Assembly: GCF_030272615.1 (NCBI RefSeq)
Contig: NC_081408.1
Span: 605,361,673-605,421,672, forward strand
DNA from: Cryptomeria japonica
Taxonomy: Eukaryota > Streptophyta > Pinopsida > Cupressales > Cupressaceae
Reading direction: 5' to 3'
Length of the DNA: 60,000 nt
Under the pieces are notes generated by a model. It did no database searches. It had not been told where the DNA came from and worked only from the letters and a program-made list of their open reading frames with translations. The position numbers and the translations under genes were made by a program. This document shows, piece after piece, positions 11,979-22,482 of this stretch (position 1 is the first letter of the stretch; each line of letters starts with the position of its first letter).

Positions 11979-12225
11979 GTTGCATATCATTTTACCATTA
12001 GTTGCATTCATTTTACCATTATTTGCATTCATTTTACAATTAATTGCATATCATTTTAACATATTTGCATATCATTTTACCAATCGTTGCATATCATTTT
12101 ACAATTTATTGCATATTTGCATATCATTTTACATTTAGTTGCATATCAAATCATACATCTCATTTTCAAGATACATCACACAACATATCAAATCATACAT
12201 CTCATTTTCAAGATACATCTCACAG
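11979..12225 (+). repeat. Minisatellite: ~21-bp TTGCATATCATTTTACC units, then a duplicated ~35-bp unit
   Basis: About eight imperfect copies of TTGCATATCATTTTACCATT (variants with TTGCATTCATTTTACC and ACAATT) run from 11979 to about 12147. Two copies of a longer unit (CATATCAAATCATACATCTC followed by ATTTTCAAGATACATC) follow at about 12141-12176 and 12185-12220. Confidence 0.85.
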
Positions 12226-12344
12226 CATATAAATGCATACATCCTACATCATACATACATTTAAAGCATTGCATCATCATGAAGAAATAACCCACATAAC
12301 ATGCATCCATATAAACACACCACATGATCAAAGAAAATGGTGCC

Positions 12345-12345
<1 letters not shown>

Positions 12346-12388
<43 letters not shown>
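12346..12388. repeat. (TA)n microsatellite
   Basis: An uninterrupted alternating TA run of about 43 bases. It lies close to the 3' end of the antisense gene. Confidence 0.97.
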
Positions 12389-12391
<3 letters not shown>

Positions 12392-14548
12392 AAAATGATC
12401 AAAATGTGCAAAATATATCATCACTATGTCCAGTACAAAGAATACAATGATAAAAAATACAACAGAGACCCCGTCTCTCAAGTATGACTATCCCCTGATG
12501 GAGATGGTCTGGCTCTAGATGTACCCGCCCCTGGATCTCCAGGAGGGTCCTGTCTCAGTGGCCCTATGACACCTCAGCTCTCAAACCGCGACCCAGTATC
12601 TCGAGATCGACTAGATCTCGACTGTGCAAAGCTCTGTACTCGACGATCCCTGGGTACCGCCGCCTCATAGTGTCGCCGATAGTACTCCGCCTCCTGAGCT
12701 CTCAATGCTAGCTCTCTCAGGGTGTCTCTCATCAGACCACCCGCCGCTACTCTCTGCATACTGGATACCAGCTCCTCCACTCGCCCCCTCCACTCTATCT
12801 CAGTGTCCCGCTTAGTGGTCAACTATGTAATCTGCCGCTGATATATCAAAATCTGTGCCTGCAGTTGTTGTACAGTCACTTGTAGGGTCCGAATCTGCGC
12901 ATCCTCAACATGTGTAGGGACCCGAACCCGTAGTGGTACCTGTGCAGGGACAACCCCTCCAACCCTGCCTGTCCTTGGTGCTGGAGGTGGGAGCACATCT
13001 GTCCTCCTCCTCTGCACTAGTCACCTCGCCTCATCAGTTCCCCCCACTGCAGCTAACACCTCCCCCGCTCTCCCCTCTCCACCAGCTCCAATCGCCAATC
13101 CACCTCTCCCCCTGTCTATCACCCCCTGTCTCACCGCTCTCTCCACACCCCTATCTCCTCTCCTCCCCGCCTCCCTCTGGCTCCTCTCCCTCGTCCATCT
13201 CCTCCATCCTCTCCTTCATCATCATCATCATCATCTCCCTCTCCCTCCTCCTCATCGGAATCAAAAGCTGGCCTCATCTCCTCTGGATCCAATATCCTGG
13301 CCACCGCCCGCGCAACAAACAATCTGACAAACTCATCGGTCATGCCCGCATCCAGAATCTCCGGGGCATAATCCCATATCTGCCCTGCCAACCTGACAAA
13401 CTCCTCCACCGCCACTGCGCTATCAATGGTCAGACCCCAATCCGCTACATCCTGCCTCCAACGTGCATATAGGCACGCTCCCTGTGGAATACCCTGCTAG
13501 CGCCCAAACTGTCTCAAAACTCGGGTCACCACAAACCTCTCTATAACAAAAGGGGTCCTCCCGATCAGGTATCTAGTCATAAATACAAAGGGCATCTCTA
13601 GCCCGTCCTCCGCCCACACCTCGCATCCTGTATACGGTCGCCATGTGACCGTATCAATATCATCGAGTACTCTCCTTCAATGCTCTAGTTTGCCCAGCTT
13701 GCGCTGGACAACTAGACCCCTGTATCCATAGGCATACGCCGCTCCAACGGGCCTGTCTCGGTCTGCTAGTGGCCTTGCCGCTAGAATGTGCTCCCAGCAC
13801 CATACCTGTAACAGTGTCACGCCAGCTAACAAACTGCCGTAACCAAGGCATACCACCTCATGTAGGCCCCTGTACAGATGGGCCAGCATAGCTGATCCCC
13901 ATGAAAATCTCCGACCCTGTGTCACCATCTCCTCTAAAACCAACCCCCATCCCACAGAAAATCCCTTTGACCTGCGATCAGGACAAAGGAATCCACCAAT
14001 GAACCCTGCTAGTACAGATGGCAGTGGTGCATAATCTAGGTCTAAGAACTCCTGCCACGGGATCTCATAACCACAAATTGTCTCATCATGGAAAATACGG
14101 CGAAGAGCCTCTATACCACCCTCCTCCGACTGCTCATATGGTAGTAGTGCACCTACTACGGGAATCCGCAGGATCCTGTAACAGTCCTCTGGTGTGACTG
14201 TCATCTCTCCAGTAGCAAAATGAAATGTGTTTGTGTCACTATGCCACCTCTCTGCCAATGTTGTCAATAGCCCCCGGTTCACAGTGAACCGAGGCATATC
14301 CAAAAGGGAGGTAAAACCACATCTCTCAATGATATCCAGATCAGCCTAGGTCAACCGCGGTATCAATGACCACGGTCTCGAAAATCTCTCTCGCTACTGC
14401 ACCACACCCAATCGCTCCTGTCAACAAGCAAAACAAGTTCAATATCAGTTTCCACATCAAAACAAAGATATCAAAATCAAACTCACATCAACAATAGGAA
14501 ACAATTTCCTCATCTACATCAAGTTCAAGATCCTATCATTTCATATCA

Positions 14549-14715
14549 ACTTGTAACACAGCTCAAGTTATCAAAAACCATATCAAAACTTGTAACACAA
14601 CTCAAGTCTCCACAATCACATAAACTTGTAACACAACTCAAGTTTCCCACCCATATCAGCTTGTAACACAACTCAAGTTTCCAACCCATATTAGCTTGTA
14701 ACACAAATCAGGCTT
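14549..14715 (+). repeat. Five imperfect CTTGTAACACAACTCAAG repeats, in the intron
   Basis: The phrase CTTGTAACACAACTCAAGTT recurs about five times at roughly 40-base spacing (near 14550, 14588, 14625, 14658 and 14695), with changed bases in the first and last copies. Role unknown. Confidence 0.85.
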
Positions 14716-14914
14716 CACACATTGAACTTGAAATAGGATACGCAAATAAATCATATTTTGATCAAAACACCACATTGATATCTATCCATAACTTGAAATA
14801 TCGCAAATAAAAAACAAGTTATTTCGACACTCATATTGGACAAATCCATAAAATCATGACAGAAAGACACAACAAATTTACAAACCACCTCATCTTGCAA
14901 AATTTTTTCCAGAT

Positions 14915-15372
14915 GTGCTAAAACAGACTCTCGCTGTGCTAAAATTTACCCATGCGCTAGGCTATTTTTCCTACGCACTAATCTATTCACCCTATGCGCT
15001 AGACTGACTCTACGCGCTAGTCTTTTCGCCCCATGTGCCACCTAATCTACCCTATGCGTTAACCCCTACCCACGCGCTAATCTATACCTCTCGGATGCTA
15101 CCTGTTTGACCCTATGCGCTAGGTTAACCCTACGCGCTAAACCCCCTTACCTATGCGAACCCCTATGACCCCTATGCACTAGGTCTACCCTACGTGCTAA
15201 CCTGCTGACCTGACGTGCTACCCGACTATCGCCATGCGCTATTCTACGTCTATGCGCTAACCTATATTTCCTATGCGCTATCCTATTTTATTTCGGATGT
15301 GACCTTAAAAAGCGACTTGATGCGCTACTTAAAACTTTGTATGCGCTAATCTATGACTTTGACGCGCTAAAA
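14915..15372 (-). repeat. Inverted counterpart of the TAGCGCAT array, in the intron
   Basis: About twenty copies of ATGCGCTA (minus strand TAGCGCAT; variants ACGCGCTA, ATGCACTA, ACGTGCTA, ATGTGCCA) recur every 15-30 bases, with unconserved spacers. This is the motif of the 443-830 array in opposite + strand orientation. Relative to the antisense gene it reads in the sense direction within the 5' part of its intron. Confidence 0.85.
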
Positions 15373-15601
15373 CGCTAAAACCGAGTTTTAAAAAATAAAA
15401 AAATGACTAACACAACCAAATCAAAAATCAAAAGAGGGTCAAAAATGTTGACTTACTGGTGGTCCATACGCTGCAGGTCTCCGGTACCTCCGAACGCGCT
15501 TGAAACGGTGTCTAGAATACGGAATAGGCATTTTCTCTTCAAACCAAATTCTCTTTCTCCAAAGTCAACAAGGCACAAATGAATCAAATTAAACCTATTT
15601 T

Positions 15602-15612
15602 CCCCTTTTATA
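15602..15612 (-). promoter_or_regulatory. TATA box of the antisense PMD gene
   Basis: On the minus strand this reads TATAAAAGGGG, a textbook plant TATA box, about 70-80 bases upstream of the exon 1 ATG (15531-15529). That spacing leaves room for a transcription start and a short 5' UTR. It implies the antisense gene is transcribed from its own promoter inside the element and not from the LTR. Confidence 0.65.
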
Positions 15613-15931
15613 GGAGGAAAATGAAATTAGGGTTAGCCAAACGGACCTGTAATATGGTCGTGGTCTCCCTTATACCCTAAAATTTGTAACTTATCGGGAG
15701 ATAAATCAATTTACCCACCTTTCACATAAACGAAATCCTACACATCACACACAACTCATCAGATTAAATCAAAATTTTTCAAAATATTGATTCATCTCCT
15801 GAGGGGGCATCACGCATCAAATCAAATCTGGGGCACGACTTGCAAATTAAAAGAGCGACACAAAAATTGCGTTTGATCATAAATCATGATAACACATCAT
15901 TTTCTTTGAAATAACATGTGCACACACGTCA

Positions 15932-15949
15932 CTTCAAAGAGGGGCAAAA
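15932..15949 (+). other. Polypurine tract of the Tat element
   Basis: CTTCAAAGAGGGGCAAAA lies directly before the LTR start TGTAGACG at 15950. A purine-rich tract in this position primes plus-strand DNA synthesis in LTR elements. Confidence 0.8.
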
Positions 15950-17443
15950 TGTAGACGTATAAAAATGACCATATTCCTAAATGAATATTTTATGTTCATT
16001 TCTCTATTTAATTAAATCCAATTTAATTAAATTATCCACATTCCTCTATTTAATTAAGTAAATTACTCAATTTATTTAAATTAAATTCACTATACCCATT
16101 TAATGAATAAATCATTTTATTCAATTAAAACCCTTTTATCCACTTTTAATTAAATTCAAATTTAATTAAATAGTTATCCTAAATTAAATAAATCTAATTT
16201 ATTTAATTACAACCAAATTGAATGAAATTCATTAAATTCAATTAAATCCTATTATCCCTCCATCCACTTGCAAAATCCTACATCTCCCACTTGCCTTCCT
16301 AAACCCCTTTCTAATCCCTTCTAGACTCTTCTAATCGCTTCTAATTAGCCTAACCCATCTTCTAAACTTTGTCACATCCCTAAGCAAGGGGAGGTCACTT
16401 CTCAAATCCTCAAAGTCTTTGATAACCATTAAAAGCTTCAAACCTTCAACCACTTAGTTCCTCAAAGTCTTTGATAACCATTAAAGGCTTCAAGCCTTCA
16501 ACCACTTAATTCTCCAAAGTCTTCATAACCATTAATGGTTAACTCAAACCCTCTTACATGGTTAAAGAATTTCTTTTAACTCAACCTTCATCCAACCCAA
16601 GGGTCTCATCAAGCCTTTAATGCTTTGACCATGATTATCTCTTAATCATTTGCACAAGGGTTTATCCTTGGATTAACTCTTAATCTAGTGGGTAATCTTA
16701 ACTTAGGCTTGACCCTTACCTTCTAGATAACCCTAAGGTCTTCTCAGGCATTTAATGTCTCCAACCCCTTTTCTCAACCCAACCCTATGTTGACACTTGT
16801 CACCATTTCATTGGTGCCAATTAAAAACATGGATCCCCAACTTTCAAACTCAACCCTTGATCAACTCTTTCAATCCTGACCATCCATTGCCCTGTTTTTG
16901 CTATAAATAGAGCTCTCATTCCTCCATTTTAAACATCCTCCAAATTTGTAGTATCATACTTATGCTCAAATACATTCAAGCTTTTATATATCATTGTTAT
17001 GCTCATCATTTTAGCCTCTTTGAAATCAGGAATTAGTCTAAATATGCATGTTTAGAATATTTTCTTTATCATTTAGCTCAATCATAGACTAAATATATCA
17101 TGTTAGGATAGTACTCATACTAACCTTGTCATCTTATCATCTAGTTTATTGCATTACTAAGATCATGCATGGCTTAGGATGCATTTCATTTTAAAATCTA
17201 TCAAAAACATCCCTCGTTCTTGCATTTGCCATCCCTAAACCATTTTGCTCAGTGATCTGAGAGAAAAAACATTGGTTTGAGGGACATTGTGAGATAGAGA
17301 ACCATGGGACCAACCTTGGGAAGCTGAGTTATACTTCATGACTCCATAGCTTGTACCAAGAAGCCCTGTGTGTGTGTGTGGACAGGTATTTTGGAACATT
17401 TTTTCACATATTAAGTTCTATCGACCCACTTTTCCCGCATACA
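15950..17443 (+). repeat. 3' LTR of the Tat element
   Basis: It starts TGTAGACGTATAAAAATGAC and ends TTTTCCCGCATACA, giving the TG...CA ends of an LTR and a length of 1494 bp. A polypurine tract precedes it. A TATA box (CTATAAATAGAG, near 16909-16920) marks the LTR promoter. A 52-bp unit (TCCTCAAAGTCTTTGATAAC and following) is repeated about 2.5 times at 16407-16540. The right end is fixed exactly because copia coding sequence resumes at 17444. Confidence 0.88.
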
Positions 17444-19231
17444 ATCACAATAGATAGTTATAGGTTCCTTGCATTTTACCTTTATGTCTTTCAACATTTG
17501 CTTAAGCCATATTACCTGTGTACAGTTAGTTGTTGCTGCAACATATTCTGATTCTGCTGTTGATAAAGATGTACAACTTTGTTTCTTACTCAACCAAGAA
17601 ACTAGTTTGCTTCCAAGAAAGAATGCTCCACCGGTGGTGCTTTTCCTATCATCCACATCTCCTGCCCAATTTGCATCTGTGTATGCACATAATTCAAAGT
17701 TTTCATCTCTAGGATACCATAATCCAAGATTTGTAGTGCCTTGTAAGTACCGGAAAATCCTTTTTATTGCTGATTCATGATTTTCTCTAGGATTACTCTG
17801 AAATCTTGAAATAATACATACTGCATTCATGATATCAGGTCTGGTTTGTGTCAAATACAGTAAACCTCCTATCATAGATTTGTACCCAGTCGGATTAACA
17901 GGTGTAGATTCATCTCTTAGTGATAATTTGTCACTTGTAGTCATAGGTGTGCTTACCGGTTTAGAGTTCTCCATCCCAAATTTCTTTAGTAACTCCTTCA
18001 AGTACTTGGATTGACTCAAGAATATACCTTTATCAATTTGTGAAATTTGCAATCCTAAAAAGAATTTTATTTCTCCAATCATAGACATTTCAAATTCTTG
18101 TTGCATTTCAATAGAAAAGTCTTCACATAATCCATCTTCTCCTCCAAAGATTATATCATCAATAGAAACTTCTATAACCAAGATGTCATCATTAGTCACT
18201 TTATAATATAAGTTGTTGTCAACATTACCTTTAGAGAAACCAATCTTCAAAAGATACTTATCTAATCTTGCATACCAAGCTCTTGGAGCTTGCTTCAATC
18301 CATACAAAGCTTTCCTTAACCTGCAAACCATATCTTTGTTATCTGTCAAGGAAAATCCATCAGTTTTCTCAATGTAAAATTCTTCTTCAAGATCTCCATT
18401 CAGAAATGCACATTTAATATCCATTTGATATACTTTGTAGTTCTTGTGTGTTGCAAAAGCTAAGAATAATCTAACTGCCTCAATTCTAGCTACCGGTGCA
18501 AATGTTTCATTATAATCAATTCCTTCTTTCTAAGAATATCCCTTACACACTAGTCTTGCTTTATTTCTGATAACCTTACCATCTTCATTAAGTTTGTTTC
18601 TGAAAACCCATTTTGTTCCAATCACATTTTTATCTTTAGGCCGGGGAACTAATGTCCAAGTGTTATTCTTCTCAATTTGTTCTAAATCTTCTTCCATAGC
18701 TTTAATCCAGTGTTTATCTTCACATGCCTCATTAACTGATGATGGTTCAATTTGAGAAATAAGACATACCTCTTCATTTGCCAGTCTTCCTCTTGTCATA
18801 ACTCCTTTATACTTGTTTCCAATTATCTAATCTTCAGAGTGATTCAGTCTTACATATTGAGGTGTCTTTGTTTGTTGTTGTTCCTCAGTTATAGTAGAAT
18901 TTTTAGATGATATCGATGTAACTGGATCTTCATTCTGTACCGGTGGGTTCAGTGTAGGTTCATTTGTCAGTGGTTCTGTTACTGGTTCAGAGTCTGTATA
19001 CCTTGAAGTTTCTCTAAATTGTTCATCAATCTTCACATTTGTACTCAACAATTTTCTGCAATCTTTTGTTAAAACATCTATATGCCTTACTCTTAGATGA
19101 ATAACCAAGAAATATTCGTTCATCACTTCTAGGATCAAATTTGCCAATATACTCATCTCTTCTAATATAGCATTTGCTTCCAAATATTCTAAAATAATTA
19201 AGAGTAGGAATAATACCAAACCATAGTTCAT
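17444..19231 (-). pseudogene. Copia reverse transcriptase and partial RNase H
   Basis: Read from 19231 leftward. It opens with a variable Ser/Thr/Pro/Gln linker, then RT: HWIKAMEEDLEQIEKNNTWT, GTKWVFRNKLNEDG, a TAG at about 18530, MDIKCAFLNGDLEEEFYI, LRKALYGLKQAPRAWYARLD, and the catalytic motif, which reads SIDD where YVDD is usual (both Asp kept, Tyr lost). RNase H follows with AYTDANWAGDVDDRKSTTGG and STAESEYVAATTNC and ends abruptly after IYCD. A frameshift separates this part from the integrase. Confidence 0.9.
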
Positions 19232-20380
19232 GAGGGGTCTTACCGGTTTCTCCTTTGATGTGAACTTTGTTAAATGTATAGACCGTTGTACTTACTGCTT
19301 CTCTCCAATATACATGTGGTAGATTTGCTTCTGATAACATACTTCTGGCTGCATCCAAGATTGTTCTATTTTTCCTTTCTACAACTCCATTCTATTGTGG
19401 TGTCCAAGGTGCTGATAGTTGTCTTATGATTCCATTTACTTCACAGAATGCATTAAATTCCTTAGATGTAAATTCTCCTCCTTGATATGATCTTAGACAT
19501 TTGATTTTCTTACCAATTTCATTTTCTACCATTGCTTTGAATAGTTTGAACTTCCCAAGTGCTTCCAATTTTTCTCTGAGAAAAGTAACCCAACACATTC
19601 TAGAATAGTCATCAATGATTAGCATGAAATATTTATCACCTTGCAAACTTTTGGTTCTTGCTGGACCACATAAATCAGTATGAACTAAGTCAAGAGCATT
19701 ATTAGATTTTTCTAGAATACTTTTAAAAGTAGCTCTAACTTGTTTTCCAAATTGACATTCCTTACCTACCAGATTGTGAGGCTTAACAATCTTGGGTAAA
19801 TCTCTAACTGCCTTAGTGGTACTGATTTTTATCATACAATCAAAATTTACATGATAGAGTATATTATGCCATAGCCAACTTTCATCAATATGAGCAATCA
19901 AGCATGTCTTTTCACTGTTATTCAAATGAAAGATATTACCTCTAGTTTGACTACCATTGCAATTTCCAAACTAGTTCTGTTCATAATTTTGCATTTTCCA
20001 TTCTTGAATTGTAACTGAAATCCTTTCTCAACTAATTGACCAACACTCAAGAGATTATGCTTTAAACCTTCAACATAGTAAACATTGTCAATATTATGCT
20101 TACCATCAAGAGATATTGTGCCTTTACCTTTGATCAAACAAGCTTTATCATCACCAAATCTCACTAGACTTCCATTATACTCCTGAAAAGTTAGGAATTT
20201 ACTTTTATCACCAGTCATATGATGTGAGCATCCTGAATCAATGATCCATTCATCTTTAACTTCTATTTTAGCTGCCAAGGCCTTCTCTACCAATTGAACA
20301 GTAGGTGTCGGTTGATCTTGTGTTATAGCAACAAAAACCCATCCATTGTCTACCGGATCTTCATCAGAATCATCAGTCAC
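19026..20380 (-). pseudogene. Copia protease and integrase
   Basis: Protease active site DEWIIDSGCSHHMTGD lies near 20250-20210, with GLKHNLLSVGQL downstream. A frameshift near 19922 leads to the GAG-pre-integrase part (ESWLWHNILYHVNFDCM) and the integrase core: first Asp in LVHTDLCGPARTKS. The second Asp position reads Tyr in LRSYQGGEF (Asp expected), and the catalytic Glu follows in NGVVERKNRTI after a TAG at about 19394. The core ends with ELWFGIIPTLNYFRIFGSKC. The Tyr and the stop make the enzyme non-functional. Confidence 0.88.
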
Positions 20381-20383
20381 TTC

Positions 20384-21365
20384 TTAATCAGCAAGATAAC
20401 AAGATTTGTCTTTATTCTTCTTAAATCTGTATCTTTGATATTCAGGGTTAGGCTTGTATGTTCTTCTAGCTTCTTCTCTTAGTCTAGCATGTCTATCAGG
20501 GCATCTTGAAGCCATATGACCAATCTTATTACAGTTAAAACATTTAAAGGGTGCTTTACCTTCATACTTACTTCCAACTGGACCTTTAGGCATTTTTCTT
20601 GCAAATAGTGCTTCAAGTTCTTCAAGTTCTTCATTTTCTCTCCTTCTTTCTTCAAGTTCTCTTTCATAAAAGGCTTTCCAATCAGACTTGTCAAATGATG
20701 GTGCAGATGATGTTGATGCTTTAAAGGCTAAATTTGTCTTTATAGTAGCAATAGGACCAAATTCCTCAATTTCAAAGGCTGAAAATTTTCCAATCAATGT
20801 ATCTCTAGTTACTGATGTATTAGGCATTGTTCTTAACTCATTTATAGCAATGAATTTCATTTTATATGCCGGTGGCAATCCTCTTAAAACTTTTGAAATA
20901 ATTTCATCTTCACTCAAGGTTCCTCCACAACATTTAATACCCAAAACAATTTCATTAACTCTTTCCATAAAAGCAGAAATCCTTTCATCTTCTTCCATTT
21001 TCATATTTTCATACCTAACCCGGAAGCTTTCAAGTTTTGCAATTTTGACTATGGAATCTCCTTAATTTAGTGTTTCCAAATGATCCCAAATAGATTTACC
21101 AGGTAGACCTATCTGATAATCCCATGATTTGTTGATCTGATAATGCGCTCAGAAGTGCTTCCCTTGCTTTGCAATCATTTTCCTCATCTTTAGCCAAGTT
21201 TGTTGGATTAGGCTGACCGAGAGTGGGAGCGATATAGCCATTCTTTGTAACATCCCATATGTCCTTACCAATGCAATTTAGATGTGTCTCCATTCTGATC
21301 TTCCATATGCCATAGTTGGTTCCATCAAGTTTAGGATTGTCCTTCCTGAAATAGTTGCTAGACAT
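20384..21365 (-). pseudogene. gag: Copia gag with CCHC zinc knuckle
   Basis: Starts at ATG 21365 with FRKDNPKLDGTNYGIWKIRM, the copia-type gag opening. A frameshift falls near 21096-21130 and a TAA near 21064, after which the gag core continues (ENMKMEEDERISAFMERVNE, KVLRGLPPAYKMKF). A single zinc knuckle FKCFNCNKIGHMASRCPD lies near 20552-20500. The stop at 20384-20386 separates it from the protease frame, which is the same frame. Confidence 0.88.
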
Positions 21366-21408
21366 TGGATCTCCTCAAGCTGTTAAACTTCTGCAAAAAG
21401 AGGACTAT

Positions 21409-21420
21409 GCTTTGATACCA
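21409..21420 (-). other. Primer-binding site of the copia element
   Basis: Minus strand TGGTATCAAAGC, two bases beyond the LTR end. It is one mismatch from the initiator-Met tRNA site TGGTATCAGAGC used by most plant copia elements. Confidence 0.88.
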
Positions 21421-21422
21421 AT

Positions 21423-22482
21423 TGTTAGGTCCCAGAGACAACTGAGAGGGGGGTGGGGGGGGGGGGGTTGAATCAGTTGTCTAATAAATTCAAACCAAAA
21501 ACAACTTAACCAACTTATATACTCAATACCGGTAAACCAATTTCTTATGCCGGTAGACAGTTTTATCAATTGATTGCAATACCGATAAGGATTAATGCAT
21601 GAGAAAAAAAGACAGTAACATCCACAACACATAACACGAATATTTGTACGTGGAAACCCTGTAAGGGGAAAAACCACGGTGGGAAACCTTACCCACAATC
21701 AGATGATACTACTGTAGATAGTAAGTGTATACAAATGGGGTCTGCACATGCAGAAAGGCCAAGTGCCTAGAGCTCACTGCTCAAACACAAAATAGGAGTC
21801 ACACTGACTACAATTGGATGGTTAAATCCAATAAGAGTGTATTGCTTAAATTAGCATCTTCTATGCTAGATTCAGTACTGGTGTAGTTCTGATTGTCTTC
21901 ACAAAAACCTTCCTTCAACCTTCGAATGATGTCTGCATGTATAGCTCTGCTTATTCTCGCATATACCTTCACACAATTTTTTCTTCGCATTCCACATCCG
22001 ATCTTACAAATAAGATCTTACATTTATATCATAACCTAGGACCAATTTTAGTAGGTCGGCTCTAAAGGATATTACAATAAAATCAATTTACAAATAAATT
22101 AATGCCCGATGCAATAACCGATTCAACATGTCGGCTTAATGCATTTACAACAATAATAAATCATCTCCATAGCGTGTCATGCTGATCTGGAAAAGATAAG
22201 CCTGCCGATGTATAACCTGGACCTATTTGTCGGTAACAACAAATATGCTAATGAACAAATCTTCAAGACAAAGTGATTAAACGATGTCTTCGACATAACC
22301 AGGTGTTTTCCATGCCATTCCAAGTGTCGGTGATCATTATATCCTGCCGGTGTACCAGATAGCGGTGACTGTGCATGAGTTATTTGCTTGCCGGTGAATG
22401 TTGCTGATTCTCCAAAGTGCCAGAGTTGATAAGTGTTAGTAGGTGTTGACATAAATGACAAAACCATACCAAAATACCAACA
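21423..22482 (-). repeat. 5' LTR of the copia element
   Basis: On the minus strand it runs TGTTGGTATTTTGGTATGG ... GGGACCTAACA, 1060 bp, with the primer site right after it. A G-rich run (21446-21468) lies close to its end. The sequence around 21640-21700 has the TACGTGGAAACC ... AAAAACCACGGTGGG pair that I recall from LTRs of other plant copia elements. Confidence 0.87.

Larger units (their letters stand above)
11002..12477 (+). other. Tat 3' region between pol and the antisense gene
   Basis: This is the first part of the long 3' non-pol region. It holds a poly(A)-rich run at 11035-11052, otherwise anonymous AT-rich sequence to about 11970, then minisatellites and a TA microsatellite listed separately. 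No credible protein is encoded on either strand. Pol (+) and the antisense gene (-) converge here, so their 3' ends and polyadenylation signals must lie within it. Confidence 0.65.
14418..15456 (-). other. Intron of the antisense PMD gene
   Basis: GTAAGT at the 5' end (15456-15451) and a T-rich tract ending GACAG at the 3' end (14418) match plant splice consensus. Removing it joins two coding blocks in the same phase (codon 25 CCA to GAG). The interval contains two repeat arrays and no coding potential. Confidence 0.72.
12478..15531 (-). pseudogene. Antisense plant mobile domain (PMD) gene with one intron, decayed
   Basis: Minus-strand gene inside the Tat element, between pol and the 3' LTR. 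Exon 1 is 15531-15457 (25 codons, Arg-rich MPIPYSRHRFKRVRRYRR). A GTAAGT donor starts a 1039-nt intron (15456-14418) ending TTGTTGACAG, and exon 2 begins at 14417 in the same phase. Exon 2 reads PWSLIPRL, ADLDIIERCGF, MPRFTVNRGLLTTLAERWHS, TNTFHFATGEMTVTPEDCYR and RYLIGRTPFVIERF, the pattern of plant mobile domain proteins (MAIN/MAIL family, thought to act in nuclear silencing and genome stability and also found in transposons). An acidic D/E run (13200-13270), an RG-rich patch and a Gln/Leu helical C-terminus follow; the final stop is 12480-12478. Stops begin at 14396, 14348, 13679, 13499, 13023, 12825 and 12576, with one frameshift near 13131-13170. All stops are one C-to-T step from CAG or CGA. 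Family call is from recognisable motifs; no search was run. Confidence 0.82.
1..17443 (+). mobile_element. Ty3/gypsy LTR retrotransposon, Tat-like lineage, 5' LTR off-window
   Basis: One + strand element fills this interval: leader, gag, protease, G-patch region, RT, RNase H, a second (archaeal-type) RNase H, integrase, a long 3' region with an antisense gene, a polypurine tract and a 3' LTR. The second RNase H between the usual RNase H and integrase is the known hallmark of the Tat/Ogre group, as is the long 3' non-pol region. Gag to integrase is one reading frame interrupted by eight distinct stops and shifted by an internal 1859-bp duplication, so this copy cannot make its own pol. Without the duplication, 1676-11001 would be 7467 nt, an exact multiple of three. 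The 5' LTR must lie left of base 1. Confidence 0.93.
17444..22482 (-). mobile_element. Ty1/copia element, 3' end removed by the Tat insertion
   Basis: On the minus strand: 5' LTR (22482-21423), Met-tRNA-type primer site (21420-21409), gag, protease, integrase, RT and RNase H, the copia gene order. The coding sequence stops within RNase H at the codon after IYCD, where the Tat LTR end begins. The remaining RNase H, polypurine tract and 3' LTR should lie beyond the left edge of the window, left of the Tat 5' LTR. Stops, frameshifts and a lost integrase Asp show it is dead. Confidence 0.92.

Noticed and set aside
12933-13472. 179-codon + strand open frame
   Set aside because: It is the shadow of the antisense PMD gene's acidic and Pro/Arg-rich tail; the minus-strand frames match a known family.
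12478-15531. Host PMD gene into which the gypsy element inserted
   Set aside because: The gene lies wholly between pol and the element's own polypurine tract and LTR, so it is part of the element and not the flank.
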